IMG/VR virus record: IMGVR_UViG_3300031999_000191
Location: 1-23,783 of that record
DNA length: 23,783 bases
Source of the DNA: a virus
Reading direction: 5' to 3' (one strand)
The position numbers were made by a program, and so were the translations under genes. The notes beneath the pieces are model-generated. The model was not told the origin of the DNA and did not search any database. It worked only from the letters and a program-made list of their open reading frames with translations. Below, piece after piece: positions 7,311 through 13,715 of the stretch; positions within the stretch are counted from its first letter, which is position 1; each line of letters starts with the position of its first letter.

Positions 7311-8836
7311 CCGTTCATCCATCCCGTCTCGGCGCTTCTGGGATCCAGGACCATCGTGGCCTGGTCTCGGGTGACAACCGCGACCTTGGCTCGCGCTCGG
7401 CCACTGCGTACCCACATTCTGGTGCAGTCCTGGAGGTGATCATTCTGCTTCACGATCCGCCCCTTCTCATCGCGGCGATAGAGGCGGTACTCATCGAACC
7501 ACGCTCCGCACGACGAGAACACCTTGAGCTTCCCGGCACTCAGGAGCGTCCAGACATCTTGGATCCCCGATTCCACACTCTTGTCAGCGAGCTGCAAGTC
7601 GAGTCCGAGCTGTCGGTAGATGTCGACGAACTGCCGGCCATCTTGATTCGTAATCGCGGCGGCATCTCCCACGCCTGGGATCCACTTCCCTCGCGCTCGG
7701 ATGGCCTCGGCGTGAATCGGCGCTTCTGCGTGGCCGCGTTTATAGACCGAGTAGATGTAACAGGTCTGTGTCTCGCGATCTAACGCGCCCCAGACCGCAG
7801 CGGTCCAGTCCCAGCCCGTGTCTAGTGCGAACGCACGCGGCCAATGCTCGGGAATCTCGAACGGGGTGCAGCGAATCTCACTTTCAGGAATCGGATAGAT
7901 AGTCCCACTCCCGAGCGCCGGGATGCCTTTGCTTCGGGCTTCCCGCTGGTAGACGGGGAACTCTCGCAGCATCTCGGTCTTGGCCTTGTCATCCAGATGC
8001 GGACAGTCGTCCCAGTTCGCCATCACCGTGTAGCGTGACATCTCCGGGGTCTTCTCCGGCGCTTCGTCGCCACGGTCGTTCGCGCCAAAGACATGCACAT
8101 GTGCAGGCTTCAGGACACTCACGCCATCATCAATGACTTCCAGGGCGCTCCGCTCGAGCCATTCGCTCAGGAACGGCGTCAGGCCCATCAGCGGGGTCAT
8201 CGTCACAATCATCAGGCCATTGACGGTCATCGTCCGAATCAGCGACTCGCCATGAATCTCGGGTGGCGGTTCTTCGTCTTCCCAGATGACGTGCTTGGTG
8301 GTGCCTTGGAAGGCTTCGCGCTTCTGGTCGTAGCTTTTGATGTCGACCGAACTCATCCCGCCACTGCGATGCCTCACCCAGATGGTCGAGACCGCGCCGG
8401 AGATCCCTTGCTTCCGGGCAATCTCGTAGACCAAGGGCCGAGGAATCATCCCGCTCCACAGCTTCGTGTCAATCGTCGAGGTGGGGCCAAGGAGTGAGGT
8501 TTGGATGATGTCTCGCGCTGTGCCACTCGTATCGCCTGCGGCCCAGGCTTCGATGGGAGTGTCAAAGCGGCGTCCCTTCCACCATCTGGGATAGAGTCCG
8601 GTCAGATGACAGGTCAACTCGAAGGACGCGACGTCCGTTTTGCCAATCCGATTCGCAGCTAAGAAGAGGCGCTGACGCCAGGACGCGCCGGCCTCGAAGA
8701 ACGCGACGTGTTTGGGATACAGCGTTCTCCGGAGCGGTCCCTCATCAGGATAGTACTGATACCACCGGCAGCGAGCACGTTCGGCCCGGGCTTCCGCGAG
8801 TCCTTCAGGCGAGGCGAGATAGGTGAGCTCAGCCAT
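7307..8836 (-). CDS. terL: Terminase large subunit (ATPase-nuclease packaging motor)
   Basis: 509 residues from the ATG at 8836 (MAELTYLASPEGL). It pumps DNA into the procapsid through the portal and cuts it. The ATPase Walker A is AANRIGKT at about 60-67, Walker B with the catalytic acid is HVIWEDEE at 182-189, and the coupling motif VTMTP is at 211-215. The nuclease domain follows: ALDTGWDWTA with Asp339, and DHLQDCTR at 466-473, whose Asp466 and Asp470 match the usual late metal-binding acids. Length agrees with P22 gp2 (499). The start overlaps the stop of the upstream CxxC gene by eight bases. TerL-portal-scaffold-coat order agrees with P22-type phages, although a run of small genes separates TerL from the portal. 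Confidence 0.95.
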   Translation of the reverse strand: MAELTYLASPEGLAEARAERARCRWYQYYPDEGPLRRTLYPKHVAFFEAGASWRQRLFLAANRIGKTDVASFELTCHLTGLYPRWWKGRRFDTPIEAWAAGDTSGTARDIIQTSLLGPTSTIDTKLWSGMIPRPLVYEIARKQGISGAVSTIWVRHRSGGMSSVDIKSYDQKREAFQGTTKHVIWEDEEPPPEIHGESLIRTMTVNGLMIVTMTPLMGLTPFLSEWLERSALEVIDDGVSVLKPAHVHVFGANDRGDEAPEKTPEMSRYTVMANWDDCPHLDDKAKTEMLREFPVYQREARSKGIPALGSGTIYPIPESEIRCTPFEIPEHWPRAFALDTGWDWTAAVWGALDRETQTCYIYSVYKRGHAEAPIHAEAIRARGKWIPGVGDAAAITNQDGRQFVDIYRQLGLDLQLADKSVESGIQDVWTLLSAGKLKVFSSCGAWFDEYRLYRRDEKGRIVKQNDHLQDCTRMWVRSGRARAKVAVVTRDQATMVLDPRSAETGWMNG

Positions 8837-9188
8837 CGCGCTTCTCCCAGGCGCCGCAGACGTTGCCCACGTCTCGGCACAACAGTCCGGCGAAACTTCT
8901 CGCGCCCGGACCCGTGCGACACCACAGTTCATCGCGATAGTCGATGCTGTGCTTGCACGTCGCGCACGTTCGCATCAGTCCCATTCTCAACTCCCCGTTC
9001 TCGGTCACGAGTCGTGCATACTCCTGCTTGAAATAGGCGAGGAGGATCTTGAGGTCGTTGGTGTCCGTCTCGTGGCAGCGCACCGCGTCGGCGAGCGCCA
9101 CCACGAGTTCGTCTACCTGTTCATTCGACAAGGTGCAGTCATCGCTGGCCACCTCGTCGGCCCACTCCAGCATGTGTTCAACCGTCAT
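8829..9188 (-). CDS. Hypothetical protein with C-terminal CxxC...C...CxxW module
   Basis: 119 residues. The N-terminal 65 are acidic and helical (SNEQVDELVVALADAVR). The C-terminal part has TCATCKHSIDYRDELWC, then a short loop and two more cysteines ending VCGAWE. Four spaced cysteines ending C-x-W-E look like a small metal-binding module, probably zinc. The same module ends the early 18263-18874 product (CETCRHW...CNAWE). It lies between the glycosyltransferase and TerL genes and overlaps TerL by eight bases. The start ATG overlaps the stop of the 9185-9256 micro-gene. No known named function is recognised. Confidence 0.75.
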   Translation of the reverse strand: MTVEHMLEWADEVASDDCTLSNEQVDELVVALADAVRCHETDTNDLKILLAYFKQEYARLVTENGELRMGLMRTCATCKHSIDYRDELWCRTGPGARSFAGLLCRDVGNVCGAWEKRDG

Positions 9189-9256
9189 GGCGCACGCTCA
9201 TCGGTGTCGTACCCCTCGAGAAACCGTCGCGAATAGATCGCGTTGAGGTTAGCCAT
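9185..9256 (-). CDS. Possible 23-residue micro-protein
   Basis: The frame opens at the ATG at 9256, overlapping the glycosyltransferase end by a few bases, reads MANLNAIYSRRFLEGYDTDE and ends ATGA into the next start. The overlap on both sides fits the coupled style of this phage. No strong ribosome site is visible (GGGAG lies far upstream), so translation may depend on coupling. It may equally be a chance short frame. Confidence 0.35.
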   Translation of the reverse strand: MANLNAIYSRRFLEGYDTDERAP

Positions 9257-10043
9257 GGAAGGGATACGTCTCCCGGAGAGACCGCTCAATCGGCGCGTGC
9301 TGTGTCCGATTCCACTGATGCAGCAGTAACGGTTTCATCGTGCGCTCCTCCATCCAGATGCCCTCGGCGTCACACGAAAAGTCTGAGGCGGGCGCATAGC
9401 CCATGTGGACGCACTGGGTGTTCCGGTAGGGCAAGACGAGTGAGGTGGCGTCCTCATCAAGCGAGGCCCAGACATTGAGAGACGACTGGTCAAACCCCAC
9501 GACATCGTCACCCTGTCGCTCCGCGAGTTCTTCGGCATAGGTCTCAAGATACCGCATCAGTTCGCTGCGAATCCCCCCGAACGCACCGCAACAGATGACC
9601 GGCGTGTCCTCCAGCGTCTTGAGCCAGCCCGGGCCGAATCCGCGTGCGACCCACGCCCGATTGAACGGACAGTCCCGCACCAACACGTTCTCCTGCGTCA
9701 TCCACATCCCACGACTCAGGTCAATCCCGTCCAGCGACCCCTGGCAGGCCACGTCAAACACGTCAAGGCAGATCGCCTCCGTCACCGCCACGTTATGGAG
9801 GAGCCATGCTCGATAGTAGAGATTCCGAGCGACGTTAGGGCCAGCAGGATGCCGGTCCCCCGTGATGGGGAAGATCTCAATGCGGTACGTGTCACAGAGG
9901 GCTTCGAGGCTGAAGTCTCCCCCAGACAGCATCAGCACAATCCGCAGGTCCGGATTGAACCGCCGGAGACTCTCTGCCCAGATCTGCACATACTTCCGCT
10001 TGCTCTTCCGCTGGAGTTCGACGTAGCCCAGCACCACGCGCAT
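9249..10043 (-). CDS. Glycosyltransferase-like protein (nucleotide-diphospho-sugar transferase fold)
   Basis: 264 residues. The region ICLDVFDVACQGSLDG (about 92-106) matches the D-x-x-D-V metal/nucleotide-sugar motif of nucleotide-diphospho-sugar transferases, where it reads LTD-RDV-FQ. The preceding VARNLYYRAWLLHN and the later GDDVVGFDQSSLNVWA are also in the layout of this family, the latter matching its conserved D-Q-x-x-x-N. AAGGGA precedes the ATG, and the gene follows the methyltransferase by four bases, suggesting joint work. Phage sugar transferases alter either the host surface polysaccharide or the virion/DNA. The substrate is unknown. The GT fold is inferred from short motifs, so confidence is moderate. 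Confidence 0.65.
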   Translation of the reverse strand: MRVVLGYVELQRKSKRKYVQIWAESLRRFNPDLRIVLMLSGGDFSLEALCDTYRIEIFPITGDRHPAGPNVARNLYYRAWLLHNVAVTEAICLDVFDVACQGSLDGIDLSRGMWMTQENVLVRDCPFNRAWVARGFGPGWLKTLEDTPVICCGAFGGIRSELMRYLETYAEELAERQGDDVVGFDQSSLNVWASLDEDATSLVLPYRNTQCVHMGYAPASDFSCDAEGIWMEERTMKPLLLHQWNRTQHAPIERSLRETYPFHG

Positions 10044-10047
10044 CGTG

Positions 10048-10728
10048 TCATCCCTTCTTGTCGCGGACGGTCCACAGCCACGACCGATACTTTTCGCCCG
10101 GTTCGCGCTTCCGTCGATGCGTGCGCCCTAACACAAACCACGGACGCACCGCATGGCTCACGGTCCACCCGTCCACCGCCGCCACTACGTCAATCTGGCG
10201 CTCCACCAGATAGTCGTGGCCCGCCATCACCCCACCCACCCGGATCTTCGGCATCCATGCCGCCAGATCCGCCACCACATACTCAAACTGGTGGTTCCCA
10301 TCGAGATACACAAAGTCTAACGACCCGTCTGGCAGACGCGCCGCCGCCCGGAGACTGTCCTCACGCATCAGCGTACAGCCATACGGACGCAACCGTCGCT
10401 CCGCCGCCTCATACGCAGACTGGAACGCCGCATCCCCCATGACAGACCCGCCGCCCTCCTCAATCGGATGACGGTACTTGAATCGCTGGTTATACGCCGC
10501 ATATTGCGTCCACGAATCGACACACGTCAGGTGCAGTGAGGGATTCGCGTGACACAACTGTTCCGCATACACCCCCTCCCACACCCCCACCTCCACCCCC
10601 GTCGTGAACCCCAGGTCGTGAAAGTACGCCGGCAGGTCTGCGCGAATCGCGCCAGGAACCACCCACGGCATCGGCACCGTCGCATCCTGAGACGCATCAC
10701 GCCCCTGAAAGTACGCAGCCAGATTCAT
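10048..10728 (-). CDS. Class I SAM-dependent methyltransferase (Methyltransf_24 type)
   Basis: 226 residues. The SAM-binding motif I is VEVGVWEGVYAEQL (about 45-58), followed by an acidic residue at the end of strand 2 (CVDSW, Asp71). Later, SLDFVYLDGNHQFEYVVADL and KIRVGGVMAGHDY give the motif of the family that includes small-molecule and sugar O-methyltransferases (DG-H, then GG---HD). Phage DNA adenine or cytosine methylase motifs (DPPY, PC) are absent, so a sugar or protein substrate is more likely than DNA. GGAG lies eight bases before the ATG. It is followed four bases later by a glycosyltransferase-like gene, which suggests a shared glycan-modifying task. Confidence 0.8.
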   Translation of the reverse strand: MNLAAYFQGRDASQDATVPMPWVVPGAIRADLPAYFHDLGFTTGVEVGVWEGVYAEQLCHANPSLHLTCVDSWTQYAAYNQRFKYRHPIEEGGGSVMGDAAFQSAYEAAERRLRPYGCTLMREDSLRAAARLPDGSLDFVYLDGNHQFEYVVADLAAWMPKIRVGGVMAGHDYLVERQIDVVAAVDGWTVSHAVRPWFVLGRTHRRKREPGEKYRSWLWTVRDKKG

Positions 10729-10890
10729 GCCCGTCGCTCCACCCCTCCATGCGTGTCCATGTCGCCGACTCTACTCCCTCAAAGAGGCTCAGTCAAGCCC
10801 AATCGTCCCCCAGCTCGCCCCGATCCCTGAATCCTCCCCCTCCCTCCACCTCTCCCAAGACCGTAGACCCCCTGCCTCTCTCCTCTCACA

Positions 10891-10970
10891 CGACCAGACA
10901 GACCACGACCAGACAGACCAGACCGCAGGACCACAGACCAGGACAGGATAGACTCGGACCAGACAGACCA
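10891..10970. repeat. 15-base direct repeats CGACCAGACAGACCA
   Basis: Two perfect, contiguous copies lie at 10891-10905 and 10906-10920, and a third copy with one change (GGACCAGACAGACCA) at 10956-10970. Between them are degenerate pieces (CCACAGACCAGGACAGG). An inverted partial copy TGGTCTGTCTG lies at 12211-12221 in the divergent control region. Tandem protein-binding sites (terminase, replication initiator) would look like this. Confidence 0.85.
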
Positions 10971-11069
10971 GCAGCCTCAGCTCAGACTCGAGGCTCAGTC
11001 GTCGGGCAGCCTGGACCCGTACATAGATTTGGATGGGTAGCGCGTGTGGCTCGCGCCGCAGCCCCGACC

Positions 11070-11094
11070 GGGCCGGGGGGTGGGGGGCGTCGGG
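11070..11094 (+). other. G-quadruplex-type motif
   Basis: Four G-tracts of at least three (GGG, GGGGGG, GGGGGG, GGG) are separated by two, one and four bases on the plus strand. The pattern fulfils the usual G4 rule. In the long non-coding stretch it could stall polymerases or act as a structural signal. Confidence 0.6.
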
Positions 11095-11278
11095 CCGGTG
11101 GCCTGGACGGGTCAAGGCAAGGCAGGGCAGCATGGCAGGGCAGCAGCAGCCTACAGCCTAGCACCCATCCAGCCTCCCTGCTTGTCAGCGCAGGCGCAGG
11201 GCAGCCAGCCAGCGCAGCATCCCAGGTCATCAGAACGCCCATTATCAGACGTGGCACGTTCTAGGCGCAGATATGGGC

Positions 11279-11316
11279 GAAAGCGAAACAGAGCTCGCCG
11301 GCAGTCCTTCGCTTTC
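11279..11316. repeat. 9-base inverted repeat with 20-base loop
   Basis: GAAAGCGAA at 11279-11287 is the exact reverse complement of TTCGCTTTC at 11308-11316. There is no poly-T tract after either arm, so it is more like a protein-binding or RNA-processing site than an intrinsic terminator. It lies 42 bases beyond the end of the 70-residue zinc-protein gene. Confidence 0.5.
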
Positions 11317-11358
11317 CTGCATTCTAGGCCCGTACTCGAGAGCGAAGGTCCAGCCGGC

Positions 11359-11571
11359 CTACTTCTTCTTCGGCTGTGGATGGAAGGGCCGACGGGCAGG
11401 CGGCGCAGGGCTGACAGGCTGATCGTCGGCAGACGGCAAGACGGGCCCCTTGGCACGCCTGACCCCTTCCCGGTGGCATTGGCGGCAGCGATAGGACCGT
11501 TGGATCACCAACTGCCAGTCAGGAGCATGACCGTGCCTACAGGGGCGCGTTGGTAGTAATACCTCTTTCAT
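11359..11571 (-). CDS. Small zinc-binding (HNH-like treble-clef) protein
   Basis: 70 residues. Residues 11-40 contain CRHGHAPDW, then YRCRQCHREGVRRAK. The pairs C-x-HGH and C-x-x-C-x-R are the conserved start of many phage HNH/zinc proteins, but the second half with the catalytic His-Asn-His is missing; instead the protein ends in a proline- and lysine-rich tail. It is therefore probably a stand-alone DNA-binding zinc module rather than a nuclease. AGG lies seven bases before the ATG. The start is 34 bases past the end of the candidate small terminase gene, beside the GGTAATAC repeats, which may control it. Confidence 0.65.
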   Translation of the reverse strand: MKEVLLPTRPCRHGHAPDWQLVIQRSYRCRQCHREGVRRAKGPVLPSADDQPVSPAPPARRPFHPQPKKK

Positions 11572-11595
11572 GAGCCTGATATTACCAGATCGGGC

Positions 11596-11637
11596 GTGGT
11601 AATACTAGGTGGTAATACTAGGCTGTGTGGTAATACC
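11596..11637. repeat. 13-base tandem repeat GTGGTAATACTAG plus a third partial copy
   Basis: Copies at 11596-11608 and 11609-11621 are identical and contiguous. A third, GTGGTAATACC, is at 11627-11637. Related sequence (GGTAGTAATACC near 11551, and an inverted GATATTACCA near 11578) lies just downstream. The repeats cover the last codons of the candidate small terminase, including its stop, and reach toward the start of the zinc-protein gene. Confidence 0.8.
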
Positions 11638-12117
11638 AACCTCAGGGTCTGGCTGAGACTCGACTGAGACTGACTGAGCCGGCAGGAGTGCCACGGGCTG
11701 AGGCTCGGTGGCCTGGGCAAGGCGTTGATTGAGCGCCTCCAATGCCCTGAGCTCCCCTTCGTCCAGCTGGGCTAACGCTACGGCGGTCATGGCCTGTAGT
11801 CTGAGCGGTCCTCCGCCTGGCCCTGAGAGCTCGATGCTTTGGATGGCCTTGCCGAGGTAGCGGTCAAAGATGTCTATAATCATGCGCGAGTCGCCTTTGA
11901 GCGCCATTTGGAGAGACTTCCTGACGAGGCGCTGCGCGTTGGACTCGACTTGGCGGCGGTAGACTTCAATGAAGGATTCACGGATCTTGGGGTCGAGGCG
12001 CGGAGCTCTGGGTTGGGTCTCTCGGCGTCCTGGGGGTCTGCCGTTGGGGTTATTGGTACGGGGTCGGTCTGTTCTCGTCTGTTCTAGTCCCGGGCTTCCT
12101 AGGGCGTTTTCGGTCAT
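11605..12117 (-). CDS. Candidate terminase small subunit (DUF5681-like)
   Basis: 170 residues. The N-terminus has the NPNGRPPGRR element seen in DUF5681-like and small-terminase-like proteins. Residues 45-100 are helical (SFIEVYRRQVESNAQRLVRK, then LKGDSRMIIDIFDRYLGKAI), followed by QSIELSGPGGGPL. The string D---LDRYLGKP/A-Q--E--G is frequent in proteins annotated as terminase small subunits or their relatives. A small terminase recognises packaging sites and feeds DNA to TerL. The ATG has AGGAG ten bases upstream. TerL, however, is four genes and a non-coding block away (about 2.8 kb), unlike the usual adjacent pair. Its C-terminal codons run through the 13-base repeats. The role is an inference. 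Confidence 0.6.
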   Translation of the reverse strand: MTENALGSPGLEQTRTDRPRTNNPNGRPPGRRETQPRAPRLDPKIRESFIEVYRRQVESNAQRLVRKSLQMALKGDSRMIIDIFDRYLGKAIQSIELSGPGGGPLRLQAMTAVALAQLDEGELRALEALNQRLAQATEPQPVALLPAQSVSVESQPDPEVGITTQPSITT

Positions 12118-12395
12118 CTGGCCTAATCTCCTGGGACAGAATACGCCTGGACGGGGAAGAGGTCAAGGCGGATTCAGGGATCGTGGCGATTAGGTCAAGC
12201 GACCTAAAGCTGGTCTGTCTGTGGCCAGACTAGCGGGCTTCTGCTAAGTCATTGATTCTAGGGAAGATACGGACAATATCTAGCTGGAGCCAGAACAGTG
12301 AGCCAGACTAATCGGGCGTGGATGTGTAAATGGGCGTGTTTTTGAGGATCTGGTACGGTATGGGGGTTGCACTATGTCTCTGTGGAGGTAAGGCC
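12118..12395. promoter_or_regulatory. Divergent control region between late (minus) and plus-strand cassettes
   Basis: A 278-base gap between genes reading away from each other must hold promoters for both. It contains a hairpin/operator TTAGGTC-AAGC-GACCTAA (12190-12207), an inverted copy of the CAGACAGACC repeat (12211-12221), two copies of GCCAGACTA (12224-12232 and 12302-12310), and AGATA-N7-TATCT near 12265-12281. Promoter hexamers are weak (TTGATT at 12252-12257, then CAATAT), so activation by a phage or host factor is likely. Confidence 0.6.
12190..12207. promoter_or_regulatory. Inverted repeat TTAGGTC-AAGC-GACCTAA (operator or short hairpin)
   Basis: Perfect 7-base arms with a four-base centre, about 75 bases upstream of the candidate small terminase start. 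No T-run follows, so it is more likely an operator than a terminator. Confidence 0.55.
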
Positions 12396-12644
12396 ATGAA
12401 ACATGGCGAGAAACGGCCGTTCGAGTGGGCCTGTATCGGGCCGTATGCGAAAACGCCCAGTTACTACCACTCGTTCTACGCGGCGCTCCACAACGGGCAG
12501 TCCATCGTGCGAGCGGTTCTTGGACATGGGGACGACCTCGCCACGCATGGCGTGTATATCGTGGAGCGTGCGACGGGGCACACATGGACCGTGAATGCAG
12601 ACGAATCGCACACGTCACACGACGGCCGAACGGATATGGACTAG
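12396..12644 (+). CDS. Hypothetical early protein, first gene of the plus cassette
   Basis: 82 residues from the ATG at 12396, which has a strong GGAGG seven bases upstream; the longer in-frame ATG at 12330 has none. It begins MKHGEKRPFEWACIGPYAKT and has an aromatic, histidine-rich middle (SYYHSFYAALHNGQSIVRAVL) and an acidic end. GVYIVERATGHTWTVNADE looks like a short beta hairpin. No family is recognised. It opens a cassette of eight small genes transcribed on the plus strand. Confidence 0.75.
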   Translation: MKHGEKRPFEWACIGPYAKTPSYYHSFYAALHNGQSIVRAVLGHGDDLATHGVYIVERATGHTWTVNADESHTSHDGRTDMD

Positions 12645-12675
12645 GGGCGGTCACAGACAGACAAGGGGGGATGCG

Positions 12676-12906
12676 ATGGGGCGAAGGCTTGATTCGATGC
12701 GTTTGTATCTCGGGGACAATGGCCGATGCTTCTGCGGGGAGATGCGCTGCGCCGGAATGACCGCATTCTACTCGGGGCGCGACCTCAGCGGCCAAACGTT
12801 GTATCGGTTGCGGCCTGAAGATGACAAGGCACCCGGTCTGGAGTCGGACGGGTTCAAGTGTGAGTCGTGCGGAAAGCGAAACGCCACGCCGAAGCCTCGG
12901 GGATGA
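12676..12906 (+). CDS. Small cysteine-rich, zinc-ribbon-like protein
   Basis: 76 residues from the ATG at 12676 (AAGGGGGG upstream). Cysteines fall as CFCGEMRC near residues 19-26 and CESCGKRN near residues 63-70, consistent with one zinc-binding site formed from two loops. The middle has a G-DLSGQTLYRLRPEDD stretch. Such small zinc proteins are common in phage early operons, with unknown roles. The stop codon lies inside a hairpin (12891-12917), which may control expression of the following genes. Confidence 0.7.
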   Translation: MGRRLDSMRLYLGDNGRCFCGEMRCAGMTAFYSGRDLSGQTLYRLRPEDDKAPGLESDGFKCESCGKRNATPKPRG

Positions 12907-12917
12907 ACTGAGGCTTC
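12891..12917 (+). other. Intercistronic hairpin over the stop codon
   Basis: GAAGCCTC (12891-12898) pairs with GAGGCTTC (12910-12917) around an 11-base loop that contains the TGA of the gene before. Further CCG/CGG pairing is possible past a bulge. No T-run follows. Confidence 0.6.
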
Positions 12918-12956
12918 CGGGGCGCTTAGACGCGCATAACAGAGAGGGGAGCAGTT

Positions 12957-13235
12957 ATGAGATTCGGAGACGAAGTGGTAGTGATCGACAAGAACAACGG
13001 CAGGCCCTACGCTTGCCCGTCGCCCTGGAATCACGTCGGGACCGACGAGCAGGCGGTCTGCCTGGCGTGCCATCCACTGTTGCCGGTCACGATGCCGGCG
13101 ACCGTCGCGGTGGACCGGATCGCGGCGTTGCTCAACCGGCGCACCTGGACGGTTGACACGCTGGAAGTCGTCGCGGCGTTCGTCAGGATGACGGGACGCC
13201 AGATCGACGAGCCAGACGAGCAAGACGAAGCCTAG
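12957..13235 (+). CDS. Hypothetical early protein with acidic tail
   Basis: 92 residues: MRFGDEVVVIDKNNGRPYACP at the start, a CLAC motif in the middle (CPSPWNHVGTDEQ, then AVCLACHP) and a helical C-terminus ending EPDEQDEA. Three cysteines and a histidine could bind a metal (C-P then C-L-A-C-H). The ribosome site is GAGGGG, preceded by CAGA. No family is recognised. Helix-rich residues 50-80 (VAVDRIAALLNRR, VVAAFVRMTGRQ) may form a small dimerising domain. Intercistronic sequence after it holds a palindrome and a hairpin. Confidence 0.7.
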   Translation: MRFGDEVVVIDKNNGRPYACPSPWNHVGTDEQAVCLACHPLLPVTMPATVAVDRIAALLNRRTWTVDTLEVVAAFVRMTGRQIDEPDEQDEA

Positions 13236-13263
13236 CGGCTGATCCTTGCCGGTAGCCGATGGG

Positions 13264-13305
13264 CCGATATCGGGTTCACCGGCCTCCGGGAAGAATCATC
13301 TTCCC
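13264..13305 (+). other. Intercistronic palindrome and hairpin
   Basis: CCGATATCGG (13264-13273) is a perfect 10-base palindrome. GGGAAGA-ATCA-TCTTCCC (13288-13305) is a perfect stem of 7 with a four-base loop. Both lie just before the ribosome site of the next gene. Confidence 0.6.
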
Positions 13306-13324
13306 TTGACAGAGAGGTGCAGCG

Positions 13325-13663
13325 ATGGTGTTCAAGTTCTCGCCCAACGACAAGGGCAATCCTCCGGGCAAGCTGGCCGACTGTGAGATTCACTTCGCCG
13401 GTAACGGCTGTCTCGATGGGCTCAAGCTCATCGGGTTCGGGATCTGGGAGCGGCGTAACGGCACAGGCCGAAACGTGACGTTCCCGGCGCGTCAGTACTC
13501 GGTCAACGGCGAGCGGCGATCCTTCGCCCTGCTCAGGCCGGTCGCGGACGCCAGTTACCAGGAGCGATTGCGGGATCTGATTCTCCAGGCGTACAGCGAG
13601 TACGAAGAGCAGACCGCCGGCGCGTTCGACGGTGAGGCCGACATCCGACAGATCGCGGTCTAG
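13325..13663 (+). CDS. Early protein with SpoVG-like layout
   Basis: 112 residues. LADCEIHFAGNGCLDGLKLIGFGIWE, then NVTFPARQY and SFALLRPVADASYQERLRDLI, ending in a helix (LQAYSEYEEQ). The order strand, G-I/L-GF-IW, F-P-A/S-R, a P-V segment, and an I---I--AY helix resembles SpoVG, a small RNA/DNA-binding protein of bacteria and phages. The likeness is structural-pattern level only. In the phage it could be a small nucleic-acid-binding regulator. GAGAGGTG lies nine bases before the ATG, in the same block as for two other genes of this cassette. Confidence 0.6.
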   Translation: MVFKFSPNDKGNPPGKLADCEIHFAGNGCLDGLKLIGFGIWERRNGTGRNVTFPARQYSVNGERRSFALLRPVADASYQERLRDLILQAYSEYEEQTAGAFDGEADIRQIAV

Positions 13664-13670
13664 TCAACCA

Positions 13671-13694
13671 GGGGCCGGGACTGACACCGGCCTC
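13671..13694 (+). other. Intercistronic hairpin
   Basis: GGGGCCGG (13671-13678) pairs with CCGGCCTC (13687-13694), with one G-U, around an eight-base loop. It lies just after the stop of the SpoVG-like gene, 20 bases before the next start. Confidence 0.5.
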
Positions 13695-13715
13695 CCTTCT
13701 CAGGAGTCTGACGCG

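Larger units (their letters stand above)
10729..11358. other. 630-base non-coding stretch with repeats
   Basis: No open frame here has a ribosome site, domain or codon pattern like the neighbours, though several shadow frames are open. The stretch is biased in composition: C/A-rich around 10830-10980, then G-rich around 11070-11140. It contains tandem 15-base repeats, a G-quadruplex-type run, GGCA/GGGCAGCA repeats near 11110-11215 and an inverted repeat at 11279-11316. A non-coding block this long is exceptional in this packed genome. It lies between the candidate small terminase and the large terminase, so a packaging, replication or regulatory site is possible. Confidence 0.7.

Noticed and set aside
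10749-11264. 171-residue plus-strand frame in the non-coding stretch
   Set aside because: No ribosome site; the product is serine/proline/glycine-rich and directly reflects the DNA repeats.
11151-11456. 101-residue minus-strand frame overlapping the zinc protein
   Set aside because: It overlaps a better-supported gene and has no domain or start signal.
12252-12279. Promoter TTGATT-16-CAATAT for the plus cassette
   Set aside because: The -10 matches only three consensus bases; kept only as a remark within the control region.
11589-12321. 11-base repeat ATCGGGCGTGG at 11589-11599 and 12311-12321
   Set aside because: Repeats of 11 bases are expected dozens of times by chance in a window of this size, so the flanking of one gene is not evidence.
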